Assembly (NCBI GenBank): GCA_022791475.1
Contig: JAAVZD010000022.1
Location: forward strand, 1-12,416
Origin: Clostridia bacterium
Lineage (GTDB): Bacteria > Bacillota_A > Clostridia > TANB77 > CAG-508
Length of the DNA: 12,416 bases
Direction of reading: 5' to 3'
Under the pieces are notes generated by a model. It did no database searches. It was not told the DNA's origin and worked only from the letters and a program-made list of their open reading frames with translations. Each line of letters starts with the position of its first letter. The first letter of the stretch is position 1. Below are positions 1 through 10,294 of the stretch, piece after piece. The position numbers and the translations under genes were made by a program.

Positions 1-840
1 AGAATATTTGGAACAGAGGGAAACGAAGTAATTTTAAAAGACTTTTTATCTTCAATAATAGAAGAACCAATAAAAGAAATTGAAGTAAAAAAGGACATGA
101 AACTAGAAAAGGAAGATTTAAATGATAAAGTAGGAATATTAGATATAAAAGCAAAACTAGATAATGGAACACAAGTAAATGTAGAAATGCAAGTAGTAAA
201 CCAACAAAACATGGAAAAGAGGACATTATTTTATTGGGGAAAACTATACACAGGAAGTATACACGAAGGAGAAGCGTTTTATGGATTAAAGAAAACAATA
301 ACAATAAATTTATTAGATTTTAACTATTTTGATACAAAACAATACCATACAAAATGGCATATAGTAGAAGACAAAGAAAAAGATAATGTATTAACAGATG
401 TATTAGAAATACATTTTATAGAGTTAAAGAAATTCATAAAAGAAGAGAAAAAGCCACAAAATAAGAAAGAAGAATGGTTATACTTTTTAGATTATACAAA
501 AAAGGGGATGGTAGAAATGTTGGCAAAGAAAAATAAAGTAATAGAAAAAGCACAAGAAGAACTACAATATTTAACAGGGGATGCAGCTATAAAAAGGAAA
601 GCAGAACTAAGAGAAAAATGGATAAGAGATTATAAAGGAAGTATGGAATATGCAAAGCAAGAAGGGTTAAGACAAGGAATAGAGGAAGGGAGAAAAGAGG
701 GTAGAGAAGAAGGTATAGAACAAAAACAAATAGAAGTTATAAAAGAAATGTTAAAATTGGGAATGGATAAACAAACTATTGGTAAAATTACAAAAGTAGA
801 AATTAATGAAATAGAAAAAATAGAAAATTTGTTGATTTAA
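1..840 (+). CDS. Rpn-family recombination-promoting nuclease / PD-(D/E)XK transposase-like protein (5' partial)
   Basis: The frame is open from base 1, so the gene begins before the window; an internal ATG at 97 is probably not the start, because the upstream residues (RIFGTEGNEVILKDFL) are typical of the family N-terminus. The PD-(D/E)XK core is visible: GILDIKA carries the catalytic Asp (fragment residue 48) and VEMQV supplies the Glu-x-Gln pair (residues 62 and 64). The QNMEKRTLFYWGKLY segment follows. The C-terminus has the charged, Gly/Glu/Arg-rich helical stretch usual for these proteins (GLRQGIEEGRKEGREEG) and a short helical end. Known family role: Rpn proteins are DNA endonucleases related to transposase_31 that promote RecA-independent recombination; they often occur in many copies per genome. 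The activity here is inferred. An IS30-type relic lies just downstream, marking a mobile-DNA-rich spot. The catalytic residues look intact; only the far N-terminus is unseen. Confidence 0.9.
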   Translation, partial: RIFGTEGNEVILKDFLSSIIEEPIKEIEVKKDMKLEKEDLNDKVGILDIKAKLDNGTQVNVEMQVVNQQNMEKRTLFYWGKLYTGSIHEGEAFYGLKKTITINLLDFNYFDTKQYHTKWHIVEDKEKDNVLTDVLEIHFIELKKFIKEEKKPQNKKEEWLYFLDYTKKGMVEMLAKKNKVIEKAQEELQYLTGDAAIKRKAELREKWIRDYKGSMEYAKQEGLRQGIEEGRKEGREEGIEQKQIEVIKEMLKLGMDKQTIGKITKVEINEIEKIENLLI

Positions 841-870
841 CGGACTTTTTCTTAAACTAGTAAAATTTAG

Positions 871-960
871 TTAAAGGTGAAATTTAGAGAAACATTTAAA
901 ACAATAACAACAGACAATGGGGCAGAATTTAAGAATTGGAAAATAATAGAAAAATATTGA
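871..960 (+). pseudogene. IS30-family transposase remnant
   Basis: Reading from 871, after an in-frame stop at 868-870, the translation includes FKTITTDNGAEFKNW and then stops at 958-960. The TxDNGxEF block is the hallmark of the second catalytic Asp of the DDE integrase core in IS30-type transposases. No start codon, helix-turn-helix region, first catalytic Asp or third catalytic Glu can be read nearby, and both sides are interrupted by stops. This is a decayed fragment of roughly 30 codons, not a functional gene. I could not find terminal inverted repeats or a target duplication. Confidence 0.7.
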
Positions 961-1182
961 AATTTAAAACATCATAGGAATATTATAGAGAAGAAATGAA
1001 AGTAGCATAACAACTAACTAAAAAGATTTTTAATTTTTTATAAAAAAGCGTGCAATTAATATTGCAATTTTCAATTTTTCTATTATTTAATATATTGTTA
1101 AAAAAATATAGGTAATATAAATAAATGCTATTAAGCTTATGTGTATTTTCTTAATATTATATTAAATATACCCCAAAATCAC
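961..1182. other. Non-coding AT-rich spacer
   Basis: No credible reading frame is present. The only structure seen is a perfect T6-ATA-type palindrome at 1034-1047 and a small hairpin just after it, annotated separately. The first part may be further decayed insertion-sequence DNA, but the translations are not recognisable. Confidence 0.6.
1051..1080 (+). terminator. Possible weak terminator downstream of the Rpn gene
   Basis: A six-base stem TGCAAT / ATTGCA (1051-1056 and 1061-1066) with a TAAT loop is followed by ATTTTTCAATTTTTC. The stem is short and AT-rich, so termination strength is doubtful. It could end the transcript coming through the Rpn gene and the IS relic. Confidence 0.3.
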
Positions 1183-1211
1183 TGTACAAAACAGATAAGA
1201 TGTGATATAGT
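1183..1211 (+). promoter_or_regulatory. Sigma-A-type extended -10 promoter for ftsY
   Basis: The -35 is TGTACA at 1183-1188. After a 17-base spacer comes TATAGT at 1206-1211, preceded by TGA (extended -10 TG). It lies about 35 bases before the ftsY start. A second possible -10, TATACT at 1215-1220, has no good -35 partner. The layout matches the promoter at 5328-5356 closely. Confidence 0.6.
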
Positions 1212-1246
1212 ATTTATACTAAAAAATAAATAGAAAGAGAGAATTT

Positions 1247-2149
1247 ATGGGATTTTTTGATAAATTAAAACAAGGTTTAGGTAAAACAAAAAGTTCTTTT
1301 GATGAAAAAATAAACAATGCATTTAGCGTATTTAGAAAAGTAGATGAAGAATTATTAGAGGAACTAGAAGAAATACTAATTACATCAGATATAGGAATGG
1401 ATACATCAATTAATATTATTTCGAAATTACGTGAAAAAATTAAGAAAGAAAATATAAAAGATGCAGAAGATGTAAAACAAGCATTAAGACAAGAAATGGT
1501 ACAAATTTTAAAAATAGATAATTCATTAAAACTAGATACAAAACCATCAATCATTTTGGTAGTGGGAGTTAATGGTGTAGGAAAAACCACTTCTATTGGT
1601 AAAATTGCAAACAGATTAAAACGAGATGAAAAGAAAATTGTAATTGCAGCAGCAGATACATTTCGTGCAGCAGCAGTAGAACAATTAGAAATTTGGTCTA
1701 AACGTTCTGGGTGTGATATAGTAAAAAAAGAAGAAGGAGCAGACCCTGCGTCTGTTGTATATGAAGCAATTAAAATAACAAAGCAAACTAATGCAGATGT
1801 TTTAATCTGTGATACAGCAGGAAGGCTTCATAATAAAAAATACTTAATGGACGAACTTGCTAAAATTCAAAAAGTAATAGATAAAGAACTACCAGATTGT
1901 TCAAAAGAAGTATTAATTGTATTAGATGCAACAACAGGGCAAAATGCAATATCACAAGTAAAAGCATTTAAAGAAACAACACCACTTACTGGAATTATAT
2001 TAACAAAACTAGATGGAACAGCAAAAGGTGGAGTTGTTTTAGGAATTGTAGATGAAAATAAAATACCAATAAAATTTATTGGTGTAGGAGAACAAATTGA
2101 TGATATGGAATTATTTGATGCAAACGATTTTGTAAAAGCAATTTTGTAG
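1247..2149 (+). CDS. ftsY: Signal recognition particle receptor FtsY
   Basis: FtsY is the SRP receptor GTPase. It docks SRP-bound ribosomes at the membrane, pairing its NG domain with that of Ffh to deliver nascent membrane proteins to SecYEG. At 300 residues it is full length for the short Gram-positive form, which has almost no acidic A domain and starts MGFFDKLKQGL, an amphipathic membrane-binding helix. The N domain spans about residues 20-95. G-domain motifs follow in order: P-loop GVNGVGKTT (107-115), DTFRAAAVEQL (137-147), DTAGR (189-193) and TKLDG (253-257), with the closing GVGEQIDDMELF near 279-290. The start at 1247 follows a modest GAGAG ribosome site and matches the conserved N-terminus. 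The following UPF0182 gene starts 10 bases after the stop, so the two are probably co-transcribed. In many clostridia ftsY sits with smc/rnc or ffh; those partners are absent here. Confidence 0.97.
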   Translation: MGFFDKLKQGLGKTKSSFDEKINNAFSVFRKVDEELLEELEEILITSDIGMDTSINIISKLREKIKKENIKDAEDVKQALRQEMVQILKIDNSLKLDTKPSIILVVGVNGVGKTTSIGKIANRLKRDEKKIVIAAADTFRAAAVEQLEIWSKRSGCDIVKKEEGADPASVVYEAIKITKQTNADVLICDTAGRLHNKKYLMDELAKIQKVIDKELPDCSKEVLIVLDATTGQNAISQVKAFKETTPLTGIILTKLDGTAKGGVVLGIVDENKIPIKFIGVGEQIDDMELFDANDFVKAIL

Positions 2150-2159
2150 GAGGAAAAAT

Positions 2160-4970
2160 ATGCAGGAACAACAAAATACAAAACAAGCTCAAAAAACAAA
2201 TAATAAAAAAATACGAACAAGAGCAATATTAGTATTAGTAGTTATACTAATTTTATCAATATTTGTATATATTTCATATAGAGGAAATTATTTAGAAACA
2301 ATAGAAATAGGAGAAAAATTTAAAACTGTATTTAAACAAAACATATTTTACCAATACATTACAATGGGTATAAATTTTATTATTCTATTTTTTGCCATCT
2401 ATTTTACAAACAGAGGAATAAAAAAGGGGTTAAAAGTTTTTTTTGATGAAGAAAAAAAAGAAATGCCAAAACTACCTAATAAATCAATTGCATTTATGAT
2501 ATCTGCTGTTATGAGTATTATTCTGTCTTACTTTTTAAGTGGACAACTTAGGCTATTTGTAAATCGTGCTTGGTTTGGAATATATGATTCTGTTTTTGGA
2601 GCAGATATTGCATTTTATGTTTTTGAGAAACCGTTCATAGAGCTATTAATTTTATATTATATGGCAATCGTCATAGCAATGACAGCATATAGAGCACTAT
2701 ATTATATTATTATTTTTAACAAATATTTTGATGGTATTAGTGCAGAAACTTTAAAGAAAAGCCATTTCTTTAAGCAAATTATGACAAATGTAAAACTACT
2801 AGCTATAGGTCTTGCTGCTTTTATATTAATAAGAACACAAGGAATTTTAACAGACAAATTTTTAATATTAAACAATGACAATTCTACAGCTATTTATGGA
2901 GCGGGAATTACAGATATTACTATAAAATTATGGGGATATAGATTATTTTCAATTGTAATTGTAATAGCAATATGGAAAGCAATTTCTTATTTCAACCAAA
3001 AGAAAACAAAAAATGTCATAATATCGGTTTTATCAGTACCAGCATATTTAGTTTGTTTATTCATTGTTATGGTTGGATTTAAACTAATATATACTAATTC
3101 AAACGAATTAGACAAAGAAAAAAACTATATTCAAAATAATATTGACAACACTAAAACTGCATATAATATACGAATTGATGAAAAATATATTAACAATGAT
3201 GATACACAAAACTTAAAAGAAATTGAAAATAATTCAGATGTAATTAATAATATTGCTATTGTGACAGAAGAAATAACTTTAAAAACATTAGGAGTTACAC
3301 AAACAAGTACAGGATATTATTCATATAGAAATTCTAATATTGGGCAATATGAAATTAGTGGAAATGACACTTTAGTATATATTTCACCAAGAGAAATTAT
3401 TAGCGGAGGAGATAGGACATATAATAATAAAACATATGAATATACACATGGCTTTGGCACTGTTATAACATCAGCTACAAATACAGATGAATTAGGAAAT
3501 GTAAAATATATTCAAAAAGATTTTAGCACAGAAAATCAAGCTATAAATATTAAAGAACCAAGAATATACTTTGGATTAGAAACTAATAATACAATTGTAA
3601 CTAATAGTAAAAACAAATCAGAATTTGACTATCCAATGGCATCATCTCAAAATGCAGAATATACATATAACGGAAAAGCAGGTCTTAAATTAAACTTTAT
3701 AGACCGTGTAATTTTAGGATTAAAAGAAAAAGATGTAAATCTTGCATTATCTAGTAATATTACAGAAGATAGTAAAATTTTAATTAATCGTAATATCATA
3801 CAAAGAGCAAAAACAATTTTACCAAATGTTATATATGATGAATCACCATATATGGTAATTTCAGACGAAGGGGAACTAGTGTGGGTATTAGATGCATATA
3901 CAGTAACAGATAAATATCCATATTCACAACCAATTAATATTGAATATAATGGTACAAAACATCAAATTAACTATATTAGAAATTCATTAAAAGTATTAAT
4001 TAATGCATATGATGGAACTACTAAATTTTATATAACAGATACATCAGACCCATTAATTATGGCATATAAAAACATGTATCCAGATATGTTTGAAGAAGAA
4101 GATATACCAAGTGATATTGCAAAGCACTTCATATATCCAGAATTTTTATATAATATTCAAGCAGAAATTTTACAAATGTACCATAATGTAAGTACAGATG
4201 TATTATATAGAAGTGATGACATATGGGAAATTGCAAAATATTCAAAAACAGCTCAAAGTACAACAAAAGGAATAAAACAGGCACCATATTATACAATGTT
4301 AAAGACAATTGATTCAGACAAAATGGAATTAGGGCTTGTAACTTCGTATACGCAATTAGATAAACAAAGTTTAAAAGCATATCTTGTTGGAACTTATGAT
4401 AAAAACGGAAAATCAAAGCTAAGGTTATATAAATTTCCACAAGATAGTAATATATTAGGACCAATGCAACTAGAAACACTTTTAAATCAAGATGAAAGGA
4501 TTTCAAAAGAATTAGAAAGCATAAACGTTTCTGGAATGAAAACAATAAAAAGTATGTGTGCAATACCAATTAATAACACTATTTTATATGTAGAGCCAAT
4601 TTATCAAGTTTCTTTAAATGAAACAAAAAGTATACCAACACTTAAAAAAGTAGTAGTAGCTTGTGGAAATAAAGTTGCAATAGATGACACATTAAAAGGA
4701 GCAATTAAAAACTTACTTTCGCAATCAGCAGTTAATATTGAAGTGGAAAATACAGATACAATAGAGGATTTAATAGAAGCAGTTATAAAAGCAAATAATA
4801 ATTTACAAACATCTTCAAATAATAATGATTGGGAAATGATTGGAAAAGATTTAAAGAAATTGCAAGAACTGATTAATAAATTAGAACAATTAAAAGAAGA
4901 AGATGACAAGAAAAAACAAGACCAAGTAACAATTACAACTGGAAATGTAATAGCAAATGTACTTCAATAA
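2160..4970 (+). CDS. UPF0182 (COG1615) family integral membrane protein
   Basis: This 936-residue protein has the architecture of UPF0182. There are about seven N-terminal membrane helices (near residues 21-40, 65-83, 109-127, 160-185, 211-229, 261-278 and 285-311), followed by a roughly 600-residue domain expected outside the membrane. Family landmarks are FGADIAFYVFEKPF (146-159), with the typical FGxDixFYxFxxPF pattern, and KEKNYIQNNIDNTKTAYNI (319-337), matching the conserved ExxYIxxNIxxTxxAY block. The C-terminus ends in a charged helical stretch (KDLKKLQELINKLEQLKEED, just before the end) that could form a coiled coil. The biochemical function of the family is not established; I do not assign one. 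The start is supported by AGGAGG at 2148-2153, overlapping the ftsY stop. Co-transcription with ftsY would fit a large membrane protein but does not prove a link. Confidence 0.93.
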   Translation: MQEQQNTKQAQKTNNKKIRTRAILVLVVILILSIFVYISYRGNYLETIEIGEKFKTVFKQNIFYQYITMGINFIILFFAIYFTNRGIKKGLKVFFDEEKKEMPKLPNKSIAFMISAVMSIILSYFLSGQLRLFVNRAWFGIYDSVFGADIAFYVFEKPFIELLILYYMAIVIAMTAYRALYYIIIFNKYFDGISAETLKKSHFFKQIMTNVKLLAIGLAAFILIRTQGILTDKFLILNNDNSTAIYGAGITDITIKLWGYRLFSIVIVIAIWKAISYFNQKKTKNVIISVLSVPAYLVCLFIVMVGFKLIYTNSNELDKEKNYIQNNIDNTKTAYNIRIDEKYINNDDTQNLKEIENNSDVINNIAIVTEEITLKTLGVTQTSTGYYSYRNSNIGQYEISGNDTLVYISPREIISGGDRTYNNKTYEYTHGFGTVITSATNTDELGNVKYIQKDFSTENQAINIKEPRIYFGLETNNTIVTNSKNKSEFDYPMASSQNAEYTYNGKAGLKLNFIDRVILGLKEKDVNLALSSNITEDSKILINRNIIQRAKTILPNVIYDESPYMVISDEGELVWVLDAYTVTDKYPYSQPINIEYNGTKHQINYIRNSLKVLINAYDGTTKFYITDTSDPLIMAYKNMYPDMFEEEDIPSDIAKHFIYPEFLYNIQAEILQMYHNVSTDVLYRSDDIWEIAKYSKTAQSTTKGIKQAPYYTMLKTIDSDKMELGLVTSYTQLDKQSLKAYLVGTYDKNGKSKLRLYKFPQDSNILGPMQLETLLNQDERISKELESINVSGMKTIKSMCAIPINNTILYVEPIYQVSLNETKSIPTLKKVVVACGNKVAIDDTLKGAIKNLLSQSAVNIEVENTDTIEDLIEAVIKANNNLQTSSNNNDWEMIGKDLKKLQELINKLEQLKEEDDKKKQDQVTITTGNVIANVLQ

Positions 4971-4991
4971 TGTATAGTTTTTAAAAAATAG

Positions 4992-5027
4992 ACCACCCTA
5001 AACTAAGAAGAAAAATAGGGTGGTTTT
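4992..5027 (+). terminator. Strong hairpin: terminator after UPF0182, overlapping the next gene's RBS
   Basis: Perfect nine-base arms ACCACCCTA (4992-5000) and TAGGGTGGT (5016-5024) enclose a 15-base A-rich loop, with an A-run just upstream (4983-4988) and TTT right after. This is a good intrinsic terminator stem, but the T-run is short (TTTT at 5024-5027). The 3' arm contains GGGTGG, which is the only Shine-Dalgarno-like sequence for the gene starting at 5031. Confidence 0.7.
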
Positions 5028-5030
5028 ACT

Positions 5031-5324
5031 ATGTTTATAAAAAAATCGAAACTAGAAAAGTTAATGAAAAGCATTGATGATTTGAATTATGCTTTTATAA
5101 AAAATAGATTTATAGATTTATCAGAAATATTGGGAAATAGGAAAGAGCTGATAATACGAAATCTTATATCTGGTATTGCAAAGGGAGTTGGTATAGGAAT
5201 AGGATTTTCACTACTTACTGCAATATTGATAATAATTTTACAAAAAATAGTAACTCTAAATATTCCAGTAATAGGGGATTATATAACTGATATAGTTGAT
5301 ATAGTGGAAAATAATAGGAGATAA
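5031..5324 (+). CDS. DUF5665 family small membrane protein
   Basis: This 97-residue protein resembles DUF5665 proteins of Clostridia. It has a charged helical N-terminus (LEKLMKSIDDLNYAFIKNRF), the block NLISGIAKGVGIGIGFSLL with its glycine-rich entry into a single membrane segment (about 50-72), then NIPVIGDYITDIVDIV. The family has no established function. The start at 5031 is preceded seven bases upstream by GGTGG, which lies inside the 3' arm of a perfect hairpin, so translation of a message reading through from UPF0182 may be limited. The family N-terminus begins close to this Met, which supports the start; a later ATG at 5064 has no better ribosome site. The gene has no clear promoter of its own. 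Confidence 0.75.
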   Translation: MFIKKSKLEKLMKSIDDLNYAFIKNRFIDLSEILGNRKELIIRNLISGIAKGVGIGIGFSLLTAILIIILQKIVTLNIPVIGDYITDIVDIVENNRR

Positions 5325-5327
5325 AAT

Positions 5328-5356
5328 TTTACAAATCAACATAAGTGTGATATAAT
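5328..5356 (+). promoter_or_regulatory. Sigma-A-type extended -10 promoter
   Basis: TTTACA at 5328-5333, a 17-base spacer, then TATAAT at 5351-5356 with TG one base upstream (TGATATAAT). It lies 43 bases before the ATG at 5400. This is a near-consensus promoter and begins four bases after the DUF5665 stop. Confidence 0.75.
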
Positions 5357-5399
5357 AAAAAGGAAGCGACTAATAGTTATGGTTTACGGAGGTAGAAAC

Positions 5400-5603
5400 A
5401 TGAAAGAAAGAATATGTAATGCTATACCAAATATAGTGATTATAGCAGAGGGAGCATATGTGGTATTTACGGTATTTTCAATAATTTTTTTTGAAAAGCA
5501 AATGATACCAGAAGATTTTCTCACTACAATAACTGGTCCACTTGGGTTAATTCCAATAGCGTTAATTGGAGTAAGCAAGATTGTAGATACCGTTACAAAG
5601 TAG
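5400..5603 (+). CDS. Small two-helix membrane protein of unknown function
   Basis: I do not recognise this 67-residue protein. It starts MKERICNAIPNIVIIAEG and has two hydrophobic segments, about residues 8-31 and 42-60, separated by a short polar linker (EKQMIPEDF), so a hairpin membrane topology is likely. The start at 5400 is chosen because GGAGG at 5388-5392 is seven bases upstream; an in-frame ATG at 5379 has no such site. It has its own near-consensus promoter and a hairpin just after the stop, so it looks like a single-gene transcript. Codon use resembles its neighbours. It could be a small regulatory membrane peptide, a holin-like protein or a toxin; nothing in the sequence decides between these. 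Confidence 0.6.
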   Translation: MKERICNAIPNIVIIAEGAYVVFTVFSIIFFEKQMIPEDFLTTITGPLGLIPIALIGVSKIVDTVTK

Positions 5604-5619
5604 AGTTAAACGCATGTTA

Positions 5620-5656
5620 GGGCATTCACATTTGTTTTTGTGTGAGTGTCCTTCTC
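5620..5656 (+). terminator. Intrinsic terminator-like hairpin after the small membrane protein
   Basis: Arms GGGCATTCACA (5620-5630) and TGTGAGTGTCC (5641-5651) pair over eleven positions with two G-U pairs, around a ten-base T-rich loop, followed by TTCTCC and a T-rich stretch. It is placed 16 bases after the stop codon. The T-run is imperfect. Confidence 0.6.
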
Positions 5657-5701
5657 CATTTATTTGGAAAGAATAAAATTTTTATATTTTGTTTTTTCTA
5701 C

Positions 5702-5730
5702 TTTCTTTTTTTATAGTTTTTGTATATAAT
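5702..5730 (+). promoter_or_regulatory. Possible promoter for pgsA-ligA
   Basis: A perfect -10 TATAAT at 5725-5730 follows a T-rich stretch; the -35 at the right distance (TTTCTT, 5702-5707) is poor. It lies between the preceding hairpin and pgsA, where a promoter is expected, 64 bases before the pgsA ATG. Confidence 0.45.
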
Positions 5731-5794
5731 AGGATTAATAAAAAGAATTCTAATAGGTGGAATACTATAGTATAAAAATAAGGAGAGAGTGAGT

Positions 5795-8409
<2,615 letters not shown>

Positions 8410-8418
8410 GAGGTAGTA

Positions 8419-8667
8419 ATGGAAGAAAAGTATACATTTGAAAAATTTGACAAAGAGCTTGATAATGGGTTTCAGGTTTATTTTACCTATGTAAATAATA
8501 GATACTTGGTATTTAAAACAGCAGATAATTGCTATACACAAAAACTAATTTCAGTATATGACAAAAATCCACAACCACGAATGGCAATGATTACAAAAAA
8601 GAGACTAAAAGAAATGTTTCCTTTTATGGAAGAGATAGAATATAAAGTTGGAATACCAGAAGTGTAA
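8419..8667 (+). CDS. Conserved-looking small protein of unknown function
   Basis: I do not recognise this 82-residue soluble protein. It begins MEEKYTFEKFDKELDNGFQV, has an apparent beta-rich middle (YFTYVNNRYLVFKTADNCYT) and a basic helical segment (KKRLKEMFPFMEEIEYKV). There is no signal peptide or membrane segment. The start has an ideal AGGAGG (8408-8413) overlapping the ligA stop, and the gene ends 13 bases before the ATPase start, so it is firmly within the operon. Its position suggests co-expression with the ATPase; a functional partnership is only a guess. Confidence 0.75.
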   Translation: MEEKYTFEKFDKELDNGFQVYFTYVNNRYLVFKTADNCYTQKLISVYDKNPQPRMAMITKKRLKEMFPFMEEIEYKVGIPEV

Positions 8668-8680
8668 AGGAGAAAAATTC

Positions 8681-9505
8681 GTGATATATTTAAAAACATT
8701 TAAATTAAGTAATAACAGAAGTATAAATAGCAATATATATCCATTTAATGTATTAAAAGATAAAGAACCGGATGTATTTTTGTTTGACAATATAACTGTA
8801 TTATATGGTAATAATGGATCTGGAAAATCAACTATATTAAATATCATTGCACATAAATTAAACTTAAAAGGAAAAGAAAGACATGAAGCCCCAGTGCCAA
8901 CAGAGTATTCATCATTCATAGATTTTGAAACATATTCTAAATTATGTGAGTATGTTTTAGGAGAAGATGAGTTTGGGCATAAGATCAGAAAAATACCGGA
9001 AAATAGTAGATATTTAAAGAGTGAAGAAATACTATATGAAATAAGAAAAATACAGCAAGATGCAGTTTTACAAGAAAGTATAGAAAGTAATTTAGTAAGA
9101 GAAAGAGGTTTGCAAGAAGCTAAAGAATTTTTAAAAACAGACGAAGGAGAAAAACAATTTGCAAGATTTCAATTTGCACAAGATAAGTATTCCAATGGAG
9201 AAACAACAATGCAAATTTTAGAAGATAATATATTGCCAGATGCATTATACTTATTAGATGAACCAGAGGTTTCTCTATCTCCCCAAAATCAAGTAAAACT
9301 TGCAGAAGAGATAAATAAAATGTCAAGATATTTAGGTGTTCAATTTATAATAGCGACACATTCGCCATTTATGTTAGGTATTTTAAATGCTAAAATATAT
9401 AATTTAGATACAAAAGATTATAAAGTACAAAAATGGATTGAACTTGAAAATGTAAGATATTTTTACAATTTTTTTAAAAGTAGAGAAAATGAGTTTGAAA
9501 AATAG
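8681..9505 (+). CDS. COG3910-like AAA/ABC-type ATPase
   Basis: A 274-residue soluble ATPase of the SMC/ABC-like class. From the GTG start it reads IYLKTFKLSNN, then YPFNVLKDKEPDVFLFDNITV and the Walker A P-loop GNNGSGKST (43-51). A signature-like SNGE is at 171-174, Walker B LYLLDEPEVSLSP at about 190-202 (Asp193, Glu194), and the H-switch ATHSPFMLGI at His227. The N-terminal YPF block just before the P-loop and the compact size match COG3910 predicted ATPases, whose role is not established. There is no long coiled-coil arm as in SbcC or RecF. GTG at 8681 is preferred because AAAGGAG lies eight bases upstream; an in-frame ATG at 8648 would overlap the previous gene and lacks such a site. No nuclease or toxin gene is adjacent, so a defence role (for example OLD-like or AbiEii-like) cannot be supported. 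Confidence 0.85.
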   Translation: MIYLKTFKLSNNRSINSNIYPFNVLKDKEPDVFLFDNITVLYGNNGSGKSTILNIIAHKLNLKGKERHEAPVPTEYSSFIDFETYSKLCEYVLGEDEFGHKIRKIPENSRYLKSEEILYEIRKIQQDAVLQESIESNLVRERGLQEAKEFLKTDEGEKQFARFQFAQDKYSNGETTMQILEDNILPDALYLLDEPEVSLSPQNQVKLAEEINKMSRYLGVQFIIATHSPFMLGILNAKIYNLDTKDYKVQKWIELENVRYFYNFFKSRENEFEK

Positions 9506-9562
9506 AAAAATAACTAAAATATGAAGTTAGAAAAAGTGTTTAAAGGAGTATATTGCAGTAAT

Positions 9563-10294
9563 ATGATAAAAGGTAAAAAAGTAATTATATTTGATTTAGA
9601 TGGAACATTAATTGATTCAATAGGAATATGGAACGAAATAGATAAAGAACTAATAAAAACAATAGGAAATGGTAGGAGTGATAATGTAGATATAGGAAAG
9701 CAAAGAGATGAAAAATTAAAAGAATATAGTAAATGTGAAGATGCTTATTTAGAGTATTGTGGTTTTCTAAAAGAAAAATATAATTCTAAAATGCCTAAAG
9801 AAGAAATAAAGAAATTAAGATACAAAATAGCAGATAACTATTTAAGAACAGTAATTGATTATAAACCAAATGCTGAAAAAGTATTAAAATATTTAAAAGA
9901 AAAAGGATTTATATTAGTTATTGCAAGCACAACAAACGACCATACGATAGAAAACTATAAAAAAGATAATCAAAACATAATAAATAAAGCAAGTATTGAA
10001 GATATATTTTCATTAGTATATTCAAAAGGTGCAGTTAAAGAATTAAAACCAAATCCAGAAATACATTATAAGATATTAAAAGAATTAAATGTAGATAAAG
10101 AAGAATGTTTAATAATAGAAGATTCACTTATAGGAGTGGAAGCAGCAAATAATGCAGACATAGAAGTAGCAGTAATATATGATAAATATTCGGACTGTAA
10201 CAGAGAAGAAATTAATAAATTATCACAATATAGGTTTAAAGATTATAATGAAATGCTAAATTATATTAAAAACGAATTGGAGGATAACTTATGA
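9563..10294 (+). CDS. HAD superfamily phosphatase, subfamily IA (phosphoglycolate phosphatase/beta-phosphoglucomutase-like)
   Basis: A 243-residue HAD hydrolase. Motif I is IIFDLDGTL (nucleophile Asp11, acid/base Asp13); motif II is VIASTTND (Ser122); motif III Lys162 lies in LKPNPEIHYKIL; motif IV is IIEDSLIGVEAA (Glu186, Asp187). The alpha-helical cap between motifs I and II places it in subfamily IA. These enzymes remove phosphate from small phosphorylated metabolites or isomerise sugar phosphates; the substrate is not readable. The start is uncertain: ATG 9563 gives the usual distance to motif I and has AAAGGAG, but with a long 14-base gap; ATG 9521 has no ribosome site. The stop overlaps the ATG of the Nudix gene (ATGA), indicating translational coupling. 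Confidence 0.88.
   Translation: MIKGKKVIIFDLDGTLIDSIGIWNEIDKELIKTIGNGRSDNVDIGKQRDEKLKEYSKCEDAYLEYCGFLKEKYNSKMPKEEIKKLRYKIADNYLRTVIDYKPNAEKVLKYLKEKGFILVIASTTNDHTIENYKKDNQNIINKASIEDIFSLVYSKGAVKELKPNPEIHYKILKELNVDKEECLIIEDSLIGVEAANNADIEVAVIYDKYSDCNREEINKLSQYRFKDYNEMLNYIKNELEDNL

Noticed and set aside
660..720. Repeated GAAGG/GAGG units near the end of the Rpn gene
   Set aside because: They encode the Glu-Gly-Arg-rich helical tail common in Rpn proteins, not a DNA-level repeat array.
1034..1047. Perfect T6/A6 palindrome
   Set aside because: It is purely A/T and expected by chance in DNA of this composition; no loop or T-run pattern makes it a convincing terminator.
1219..1590. Open frame on the minus strand over ftsY
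   Set aside because: Shadow of the ftsY coding frame; low-complexity Ser/Phe-rich translation and no ribosome site. The same applies to the other minus-strand frames at 1867-2226, 4129-4569, 4604-4909, 5384-5578, 5698-6171, 8605-8919, 9120-9326, 11670-11885 and 12033-12215.
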